Assembly (NCBI GenBank): GCA_907163375.1
Contig: CAJQUW010010302.1
Coordinates: 682,001 to 746,000, forward strand
DNA: 64,000 nt
Direction: 5' to 3'
Source: Prostheceraeus crozeri
Taxonomy: Eukaryota; Platyhelminthes; Polycladida; Euryleptidae
The notes under the pieces are model-generated. The model had not been told where the DNA came from. It made no database searches and saw only the letters and a program-made list of their open reading frames with translations. Numbering within the stretch: the first letter of the stretch is position 1; each line of letters starts with the position of its first letter. This document shows positions 55,601 through 64,000 of this stretch, piece by piece. The position numbers and the translations under genes were made by a program.

Positions 55601-58600
55601 AATGCACAACATTGCACAATTGCAAAGGGGCATTGAATGGTGTCAGAATAAAGCTACTGGATAAATTAACTAAAATTTCAAGACTAAAATGTAGTAAGTA
55701 AAATTGAAGGCAAATTTAATTGCTGCAAAACATACAGTAAAATATTGCCAGCCTCTTTTTGGTCAGAAAGATGCCTGCCAAAAAAGAGCTATAGCTGCGT
55801 ATAGGGCTTAGGCTTGTAATTTACTTTTTATAATGGATTATTTGTTGTACACCACGAATGTCTTCATGTTTCATGCATGACGAATAAGTGACGCGTTGTA
55901 TGGTAGACTCGTTGTTTCCGCCATCTTTCTCTGTCTATTTGTTTATCCGACAATATGCAGTAACACGATTACTTTTCTTTCGAGACCTGGAGTACATCAG
56001 ATAGTTACATCAGACAGCTTAAGTTACCTCTAACCAAGTGACTCCTGCCTCAGATCCTCACTGTTCAGAAAATTACGTAAATCGTTTTCAAATCAAGAGA
56101 CTTTCAATGTTTTATTTTCAGGATATTGCATAACCTTTTGCATAATAGAAACACTTGCAACGAAAATCTATTTTTGGAACCTATAGCATTGAAATAAGAA
56201 ATTGCTCCAGAAATCCGGCTTTCACTATTTATATTTGATGAGTGGACTAGACAAGTGTGCAGTTCAATCGAATGACGTAACTATGATCCTTACTGAACGA
56301 AACACATGCACCCACCGGATGATAAAACTTAAAGTAGCGATGCTTTCATGCATATTTGATATGAAATGTAATTAAGTGACATTCTCTATGAATTGGAAAA
56401 TTTCCGTCATTCTTCATCTGATTGGGACAATATGCAAAAATTGCAATTTGGCAACAATCGCAGTTATATTAAAATTAGTCCATCAAAAACACCCTAACAT
56501 GAGGAACCATTTTTAGCGGATGCCTTCATTGAGACCAATTGAAATATTTGCATGTTTCCAGGATAATTTAAATAAATTCAATTACATATTGCAGAAAATA
56601 GGATTGTGAGGCATACAGTACATGCTAACTACTTGCTTACAAGTCTGAAAAGAAAAATGCAATAGTATGCAGCAACATTCGAAAGTTAGAAGCTGTAGTT
56701 GTTATTACCAGTTGTAAAGCCTATTCGACAGCGTATTATTGAGACATTATGCACATGTTTAGTTGAGCGCTTTTAACGTGAATAATATGATACTATATTC
56801 AGCTGGCCACTAAATGGTGAATAGTATTTGATAACAGAGGATATACTGGACCGACAACAACATGGATATTCAATTCACTTCAAACAATGGCGATCCACTC
56901 GAAATGGGAAAAATAAACTATTCCGAAGGAATAAGAAGAAGAATGAAAAAATTATATTTAAAAGAGCGAGTGATGACATATAAATAAGTGTTCATTATCA
57001 ACAAGCAGCATTATTTAGTTTGTTTAAAGAAAGAAGTACATGTAATTCTCATACGATGATGAACATCATCCCAGCAGCCATTTATAATAGAATATAATGC
57101 TTACTAATTTAAATTATTAATTAAAGTAGTCCTAATGAATACTGATGGCGTTCTCCAATCCGCAAGTATACAAAGGCAATGCTACTGTAACCATTGGATT
57201 AATCAGTTCTAAAACGAACTTAATGGAACTTTCTCGTGGCAACGAATTAAAATTGATCAGCTTTGGCCCAATATCTGGTAAAAATGGAAATTTTAAGACT
57301 TGTAACACTACTCATTCTTACTGTTAATATACTAATACCATAGATTGCAAACACTGCCGCGTACACGTTCAAAACAGATGTCTAATAGACTGTACCGACT
57401 ACAGATGCTGATAGTGGAAATATAATAGGACAGTGGTCACCATAGGTTAAGGAAATTAAAAATGTGTGTTATACAACAACAGGAGACCGATGAATAAAAA
57501 TTGGAAAAGTGGAGGTAAAACATGGAAATACAACGATGCTACTACACCGATTACAAGTGAACTATATCTGACACTACACATGGTGGATAATGGCAAGATT
57601 GGATAAGTGGAAAGTTGATAATGAAGGTAACCAATAGAACTACAATGACACGCTACTACACCGAAAGCAATGAAACTACACACACCATACCTAAGACTAC
57701 ACATGGAAAATACTATTTCTTCACTTGAATTTATTATCGCGAGGTTCCTCATCCGTCTATAATAGAACATTAAATAATTAAGCTGCTCAGATTATTTCAA
57801 TAGCTTATTTATCTGTCTTTCGTTACCCGATGTATCTTTTGAGAATGCCCGTTGGCGGAAGATAAGTTATGAAGTTATTCTCAGCAGCTTCGGCTGAATT
57901 TTTGATAACTTTAAATAAAATAAAATGAAACAATGATGCTATCTTGGTTTTCCATGTTCACTAAAATTGTGTACTTTATGACTGTGTTGCTTAACAGGTC
58001 ACCACCATATGCTACATTTGGAATCTTTTTTAAGTGATGTACTCACTATAATTACTGAGTGTACTTGCAAAAAATGCGCATCGATTAATTAATGCTGTAT
58101 TGCATGAGACAAATCTATATCACATATGCCAGATAATTGTTAAAATATATTTCTGCACTCAACATTGGCAAATGCTGAAGATTTATGATGAGGAAGAGCT
58201 GAGCATAAATTTTTTCCACAACTAAAGAGAGACTATAATTCTATCGCAATATTTGATATAAAGCTAAACTGATCAATCCAGATTTCGGAGTTAAGAGGAA
58301 CCAAAACTGTAATCAAAATGTCATTTTGTTTGCCTGCAAAATACTGACTCATGAGACAAACTTAATCCGCCATGTCCCGAATCTTGCCCAGTAATATCGA
58401 ATGGAAAAAGTTCCAAACTTATTGATAAATAAGACCTATTTTTTATATGTATGTGAGCGCGAGATATCACAACTTTTATGATGGTTTCAACACCTTATCA
58501 TGTTAATCAACACTCAGAAACAAATGTCTTTCCCCTTTTTCATAAAAGCTGCTACCTATTATGTTGGACGAAAACTTTGTAAAGTTGCTGGCATTACTTT

Positions 58601-59685
58601 GGTGTCACTGAAAATTGCGGTTTTATTACTCTTCATTTCAGTAGACATAAACAACATGAGCTGTCAATAAACTCCACCATTTTCTCCGATTTAATTTCTC
58701 CGATAAAAAACTCAACCCCACTTTGAATAAGCAAATTAACCATGATGGTGCTTTTTTCAAATGTAAATTAATTTGAGTCTAGTTATTTGTGTACCTTATT
58801 TAATTATCATGTACTTCAGCTTTTGAAATGAATTGTTGCATGTGACATGATTTAGATTGTTCCTTAATTTTGTTTATCTTACAATGCACCTACTAAGAAG
58901 CAAATAATAACGCGAGCATTTTATAGCATGTGACTGAATTTCATTTTCACTTGTGACTATTTTGGTGAGTAAAATTGGAACCGACTTCCACCGTGATCTC
59001 CAGTCTTCAAAAATTGAGATCGACAATTTGAAATTACTCAAAAAGCCATTAAAATGAGTATTTTAAGTGACCTCGTGAGATTATGTGAGCATACATAATG
59101 TAGCATACAAGCTATGTTGACAAGAGATTCTACAAAATTAAAGGATTCGAACGGACATGCAAATTGAAAACAACTACGCTATAGACTTAACGATGTCATA
59201 TTTTTCGGAAAGAATAGAAGCCCGTTTGATTTATGCGTAATTTTTAGGTTGTAGTCTGAAATATCGATAATTGATTTTTGGATCAACCTTGATCATTCTA
59301 GTTTGGTATGAAAGTTTCTAAAAGTAATTAAAAAAGGAAAACAGGAAAGCATAGAAAGCACTACCTTGAAGAAGATGTCTATCTTATCATCCTTAACCGA
59401 ACGGTTCTTCCGTTTGAGTACTGGTCTGAAGAAGAACATGTACCTCTATGCCGGTAATCCTTTTTGACGAAATTACCTACAACAGTCGACATGCATAGCA
59501 TTTTAATCAATAAATTTATCATTAAAATGAAGTTTCGTTCTTCAACTGTAAAAACAGGATTTACCATTAATTTCTGCTTGAAAAGTTACTATTTGGTATG
59601 GGATAATTCAAATTCTATCATAATAAGAAATATCCATCCAATATACTAGACTCCGTGCCTAGACAATAGAACTAGTTAGAAATTT
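52695..59685. other. Unassigned AT-rich DNA, 7 kb
   Basis: Apart from the tandem duplication at 53725-53883 nothing was recognised. Frames do not exceed 104 codons (57456-57770 minus, no domain). It may be intron or intergenic DNA. Confidence 0.4.
53725..53883 (+). repeat. Tandem duplication of a 70-bp segment
   Basis: The segment CATGGTTTCTGAGAAAG...CATTCTAACCAT at 53725-53794 is repeated without visible change at 53814-53883 (offset 89 bp). The 19-bp spacer contains a further partial copy of CATGGTTTCT. Probably a recent replication slip. Confidence 0.85.
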
Positions 59686-60410
59686 AAAATTTGAATTTTC
59701 TCGAGGAGAGCTTGATAAAAAATATTTAAGTTCGACGTTTTCAACAGCACTTGCATATAGAAGAGTACTTTCAAAGATATGACCAGGTTTTGCAAAGATA
59801 TTTTTATCAAAGCAAAAAATAATGAATATTTATACTACTCAACAACTCAAAATTTGAATTTTCTCGGGAATAGCTCGAAGAAGATTTGTAAGATTGCTAT
59901 TTCTCAAGTGTGCTTACATGGCATGTTCAAAAAATGCAAACACCTTCTTTGGAGAAATTTTTCTGAAAACATTTAAAAATGCTCTTTTTCATGCTACTCA
60001 AAAAATCTTAAATTTGAATTTTCTCGAAAAAAGATTGATGAATTTCTTTAAAATTGACATTTCTCGACAACAGGGACTAAGTATGTCCAGAAACTGCAAA
60101 CAGCTATCCTGGAGAATTGTTTGTGAAAATTTTTATAGTTGCTCTTTTTCATGCTACTCAAAAAATCTTAAATTTGAATTTTCTCGAAAATAGCTCGATG
60201 AATTTCTTTAAAATTGACATTTCTCGACAACAGGGACTAAGTATGTCCAGAAACTGCAAACAGCTATCCTGGAGAATTGTTTGTGAAAATTTTTATAGTT
60301 GCTCTTTTTCATGCTACTCAAAAAATCTTAAATTTGAATTTTCTCGAAAATAGCTCGATGAATTTCTTTAAAATTGACATTTCTCGACAACAGGGACTAT
60401 GCATGACCAG
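59686..60410 (+). repeat. 160-bp tandem repeat, about five units
   Basis: The word AATTTGAATTTTCTCG recurs at 59688, 59851, 60011, 60171 and 60331 (spacings 163, 160, 160, 160). The first two units are diverged, the third and fourth almost identical, and the last is partial and diverges after about 80 bp. This is the usual picture of a short satellite homogenised in its middle. Reading frames of 78-99 codons through it are by-products of a unit whose length is not a multiple of three. The array abuts the inverted Penelope fragment. Confidence 0.85.
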
Positions 60411-60471
60411 AAACTGCAACCAGTTTTACTGCAGAAATTTTTAGGTGATAATCGAATACAAATCCACCGTG

Positions 60472-60766
60472 TGCAGGTTGGACATATGTTCAGATGGCTA
60501 CTTACGGCTGAGTTACCTCTTATATGTTCTTTTATTCTTTGATGTAATCTGCGTTTCGTTTGTCCCAAGTATTGGGTATCAGGATCAACCTGACATTCAA
60601 AAATATATGCGTCAAAAATCATGCGTTGTGTATAATTCTAAATGTCGGGTTGATCCTGATACCCAATACTTGGGACAAACGAAACGCAGATTACATCAAA
60701 GAATAAAAGAACATATAAGAGGTAACTCAGCCGCAAGTAGCCATCTGAACATATGTCCAACCTGCA
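60472..60766. repeat. Head-to-head inverted Penelope GIY-YIG segments (126-bp arms)
   Basis: Arms 60472-60597 and 60641-60766 are near-identical inverted copies that encode the same GIY-YIG segment on opposite strands. The minus strand reads CQVDPDTQYLGQTKRRLHQR, the plus strand CRVDPDTQYLGQTKRRLHQR. The 43-bp centre is unique. Inverted, partially truncated neighbour copies are a common arrangement for Penelope-like elements. Confidence 0.85.
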
Positions 60767-60882
60767 GTAATGACATTAATAATTGTTTTTCTGTTAAATA
60801 CACAGGACGTAGTGAATTTGAAACTCGTACAGCAGAAGTGTTGTTAATAAATGATAAAACTCCTAGATTAAACCAACCCTAG
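60607..60882 (+). pseudogene. Penelope-like element GIY-YIG endonuclease domain (5'-truncated)
   Basis: The frame from the Met at 60607 gives about 91 residues and ends with TAA at 60880-60882. It reads VVYNSKC...YLGQTKRRLHQRIKEH..., matching the paired GIY and YIG strands (here VVY and YLG) and the catalytic Arg helix (RLHQRIKEH). Further on come a Cys/His pair (CPTC) and RTAEVLLINDKTPRLNQ, which carries the conserved Glu and the closing PxLN of the family. In Penelope-like elements this domain ends the single protein, after the reverse transcriptase, and nicks the target for priming. No reverse transcriptase is visible upstream, where the frame runs into the inverted arm and then the satellite. 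The copy is therefore 5'-truncated but its endonuclease end looks intact. Confidence 0.75.
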
Positions 60883-61823
60883 GTCTTAATGGTAAATCTC
60901 TTTTCTTAAAAGTGTTCGAATAATTGTTTTTGATAAATGTTATTGTTTTCCTTGAATCGTTGTTTGTCATTGTCAGTGTATGAGCTTATTATCAAAATAG
61001 TCATAATTCACACTTTGTATTATCTGAGCATAAAATGAGTGAAATATTTCCGAAAATTGCTTCCCTTTTTATTCCTTGTTCTTTTATGTCAAGAAGAAAA
61101 TGAAGTTTCTGAAAAGATTGTTATTATTGTTCTTATTCGATTATTAAGAAGTGAAAATGCCTTCAATCGTTCTCAAAAAGTGCAGAGAGAGTTGAGTAAT
61201 AATACTTTTTCTAAAATTCCATCGATTTAGTGAGGAAGAATGAAGTTTTGTCTGTGAATTGAAAAGCCCGAATGAATCTACTTTCTTTAGTATTGAGCAT
61301 TGCCTTTAACTTCTTGACAACGAACGAGGTCTCGGAAGAACATGTTCTCACTTTGTTATTTTTCTCCGATTATTTTTGAGGACACTGAATTGATTGAAGA
61401 ATTTTTAATGCTACGTGATGTTCAATCTTCATTTGAGATGCAAACGTCGGTGTTATTAAAAAAATCAAAGATCAAAGTTATCTTTCTGCGGTTGATTCTG
61501 CAAGAAAAACGCATAAAGATGATATGGAAATTAAATGACATGATATTAGTGTGCATTAATCGGCGAGCCGAGAGAAAATGCGCCATCTTCGAGGCCTTTT
61601 GCGCATCAGCATACCCGTTGGCCTTGTAAACTGTTAATATATTAAGCAGCACTTACCTGAATTCATTTTGCTAATGCTTGTCTTTCTATTTAGTCTGGCG
61701 TTGCACGCTTTTGCTCATCAGGTCAAAGTCCAACATTACATTATAAAATAACTTATTAACAAGGATGGAAGTGGTTGAACTTTTTAAACAGCTACAAATA
61801 ACCACATTCACAACTATTACCAT
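60883..61823. other. Unassigned DNA downstream of the GIY-YIG fragment
   Basis: The first part is presumably 3' sequence of the Penelope-like copy, but its end is not identifiable. Frames of 63-95 codons have no domain. Confidence 0.35.
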
Positions 61824-62345
61824 CACAGAATTAGATTGTTCAATCGTATCACTTTGCTAGAAGTGCAAACTGATTCAAAACGATGGCACATGCAAGAACT
61901 TACTAAATGGGCAAAAAGAAATTTTTAATACCTTGCAAAGATAGGAAAAATAGTCGTGCGTCGCTTGCGGATTGCTCTAAATTCCTTCAAAATGCTCTGA
62001 TCGCTACAACTCCTTCAGATTCGAAGAATTCAGATCATTGCGCAAAAGTTTTCTCGATAATGTTGGGCCCGCCGATCATTTCAAAAAAAGTTACCAGGCG
62101 CATGAAAAAACGTTCACAAACTTCTTTGTAGAACTTGACATCGTCTGTGTCTCTTTGCTGTGTGATCTGGTTAATAACAGTCACTGAAACTTCGCACAAT
62201 TTGGCGTGTTTAATGTTGAACTGGCTGCCCATTGTTCGATTGCTATGGTATTTAATCAGGAGATTATGCCATTTCATTTACGTTACATGTTCCAATGCTT
62301 CCCTTCTAGTCAAACGGAAGAAGAGACGACCTGTCTAATTCTGTG
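61824..62345 (+). mobile_element. MITE-1 (hAT-type), 522 bp
   Basis: Termini CACAGAATTAGATTG and (reverse complement) CACAGAATTAGACAGG. Flanks ATTACCAT and ATTGCCAC (61816-61823 and 62346-62353) match at 6 of 8, a decayed 8-bp duplication. It is closest in sequence to the copy at 36994-37513. Confidence 0.75.
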
Positions 62346-62353
62346 ATTGCCAC

Positions 62354-62837
62354 ACATGATTCTGTGATCTCTTCTATGAAAAATTCAAGTTTCTACTCCA
62401 AAGCTTTTGGAGGTGACACTAAAACTGGAGCAGCATACAATAAAATCGTTAATATGTAAGAAATAGCATCGTACATCATGCACAAATTATCGCGAGACAG
62501 AAGTAGCTTTAGTATCCGAAGTACATAGAGGCACTGTGAAGCAAGTTTCAGTATCCTGTTGAAGCTAGCGTTCCAAGCAAGCTATCATGCCGGAATCAGT
62601 TATTATAAAATTGTGATAATCACCTCACTAAAGTACATATCTATTTTAGATTGTGCAAAATATTACGTAATGAAAACCGTAATTCATTTTATAGGAAATA
62701 ATAACAACCTGATTCTCAGCTAAAACAAGTGGAGGTAAGTTGATTACACTGTAGAACACCGGCATTTTACATGAGTAGAGATTACTGGAAAACGACTTTG
62801 ATGCAAGGGTTAGAGGCCAGAGAATAATCTACCATTG
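62354..62837. other. Unassigned spacer
   Basis: Nothing recognised between MITE-1 and mini-insertion 2. Confidence 0.4.
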
Positions 62838-62849
62838 GAAATATATAAG

Positions 62850-63356
62850 ATAAAGGGTTCAAAAGAAAAGATTCTTCGGGTACTTCCAAGCGATTATTAT
62901 TGCGTGTGCGACGTTTCCCCCCAAAGGCTTAATCATGCACGAATGAAGATGTACAGCGCAACATTCACATCATACGACCGAAGAAAGTCGATAAAGAAAA
63001 TTATCACGTGAGCACATGTTAAGGTTAAAAAATTCTACTGATAACAAAGATTAAAAGTACTATGAAAAACTTGAGGCGGATGTGCAAAAGTTCATAGTAC
63101 TTTTAATCTTTGTTATCAGTAGAATTTTTTAACCTTAACATGTGCTCACGTGATAATTTTCTTTATCGATTTTCTTCGGTCGTATGATGTGAATGTTGCG
63201 CTGTACATCTTCATTCGTGCATGATTAAGCCTTTGGGGCGAAACGTCGCACACGCAATAATAATCGCTTGGAAGTACCCGAAGAATCTTTTCTTTTGAAC
63301 CCTTTATATTATGGAACCGGGTACGTGGAGGAATCGGCCTCAGGGCCATATCACTA
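62850..63356 (+). mobile_element. Penelope-like mini-insertion 2 (507 bp, 217-bp inverted arms)
   Basis: Flanked by an exact 12-bp duplication GAAATATATAAG (62838-62849 and 63357-63368). Arms 62850-63066 and 63091-63307 are reverse complements with only a few differences, around a 24-nt loop. A one-sided 49-nt tail follows the right arm and contains ATGGAACCGGGTACG. Each arm carries a hammerhead-like segment (GGGGCGAAACGTCGCAC on the right arm). Architecture, tail side and motif position match mini-insertion 1, but the arm sequence and length differ, so two related families are likely. No enzyme is encoded; the 67-codon minus frame at 63146-63349 is antisense to the arm. Confidence 0.65.
63217..63251 (+). 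ncRNA. Hammerhead-ribozyme-like motif in mini-insertion 2
   Basis: The order is stem I GTGC, a core-like ATGATTA, an A, stem II GCC with loop TTTGG and GGC, then GAAAC, GTC and stem I partner GCAC. The layout is that of minimal Penelope-type hammerheads. The core departs from CTGATGA at two places (first base A, sixth base T). In the ribozyme fold these two positions pair with each other, and A-T would keep that pair. Register around stem II is ambiguous by one base. The mirror copy lies in the left arm. Confidence 0.45.
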
Positions 63357-63368
63357 GAAATATATAAG

Positions 63369-64000
63369 CTTTGGAATTGGATGACGTTATCTTCATGTAT
63401 CGATACATATATATATTAAAGCATCTTAAAGATGAGGCATTTGGGAATATTTAAGTGCGAAAATTTTAGATCGGTTATTCAGTTATTAGATGTCATACTT
63501 ATTTCTAGCAATCAAAGAGATCTGATCGGTTGCCGGTTAATTTAACCGCTTCTATACCTGCTAATTGAACGTTTATCATTCTTCATTACAATGGCCAACT
63601 TGACATTAAAGAGGCTATGCACTGATTGTTCAAGAATTCTTCTTTGAATTTGACAAAATGATCAGTCAATGACAACATTCTAGCAAGAAAACACGTATTT
63701 TTGTATGCATGTCCTAAACCGACCGATTAAGTGGTGTTCATGGTAACTCGCTTGATTAAGTATTGTTGATAAATATTGATAGAGATTGGAAAGCAAAAAT
63801 AATCAACGCAATGGCCGAATCTTCAAATGAGATTGTCGACGTGTAGTATGTCTTAAACATTTCTGACAATTGCTAAATCCATCAAAATTTAATTTCATAT
63901 TCCTGAAGTGAAAAATCAGAGTGCAATGTTTGTCCAAGCAAGTAATGACTGATGACAAATTAATATTTACATTATCAATTTTGTGGCAAATGTCACGGTT
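63369..64000. other. Unassigned DNA at the window end
   Basis: No frame, repeat end or RNA gene recognised up to the window edge. Confidence 0.4.

Noticed and set aside
60117-60353. 78-codon frame repeating itself in the 160-bp array
   Set aside because: By-product of the tandem repeat; the unit length is not a multiple of three and there is no domain.
1-64000. CRISPR array or bacterial operon
   Set aside because: No regularly spaced identical repeats with unique spacers, no ribosome-binding sites or dense gene packing; the content is eukaryotic.

Overview
The window looks like gene-poor, repeat-rich DNA from an AT-rich animal genome, probably a marine invertebrate. The evidence is the mix of mobile elements: Tc1/mariner-type, hAT-type, CACTA-like and pogo-like DNA elements, LINEs, tRNA-derived SINEs, Penelope-like (PLE) pieces and a Ty3/gypsy element. 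I could not recognise a single host protein-coding gene. Introns or small exons of a large gene cannot be excluded from sequence alone. Nothing prokaryotic is visible (no operons, no CRISPR array).

Layout. 1-4.2 kb: a hAT-type end, a 1.9-kb inverted-repeat element with a nested foldback, and directly beside it a 1.8-kb IS630/Tc1-type transposon. The transposon has an open 342-codon transposase and lies between two 50-bp direct repeats. 4.2-13.3 kb: mostly unassigned DNA holding a LINE tail (7.7 kb), a near-perfect 77-bp-arm hairpin (10.3 kb) and a tRNA-derived SINE (11.1 kb). 13.3-17.0 kb: a non-autonomous CACTA-like element. 19.1-22.1 kb: two copies of a hAT-type MITE (called MITE-2 here), a pogo-like MITE and a tRNA-Thr-derived SINE. 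22-36 kb: largely unassigned, with decayed LINE pieces at 28 and 33 kb. 36.5-39.8 kb: a second SINE copy interrupted by another hAT-type MITE (MITE-1), then a Tc1 transposase pseudogene. 41.4-52.7 kb: a dense nest of a decayed LINE, MITE-2 with a Penelope-like mini-insertion inside it, foldback family FB-1, a short Ty3/gypsy element, a 112-bp-arm inverted repeat, and further MITE-1 and MITE-2 copies. 52.7-59.7 kb: unassigned apart from one tandem duplication. 59.7-63.4 kb: a 160-bp tandem repeat, a Penelope GIY-YIG endonuclease fragment in inverted arrangement, MITE-1, and a second Penelope-like mini-insertion.

The most interesting signal is a pair of short insertions (42837-43092 and 62850-63356). 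They share one architecture: two near-identical inverted arms, a hammerhead-ribozyme-like motif in the arms, a short one-sided tail opening with ATGGA, and a 9- or 12-bp target duplication. Their arm sequences differ. They look like compact Penelope-type units rather than random palindromes. The IS630-type transposon with 50-bp flanking direct repeats, and with Asn in place of the second catalytic Asp in an otherwise open frame, is the second point of interest.

The elements do not work together as a pathway. The nesting gives a relative history: SINE before MITE-1 at 37 kb, MITE-2 before the Penelope-like unit at 42.8 kb, and FB-1 before the gypsy element at 44.2 kb.
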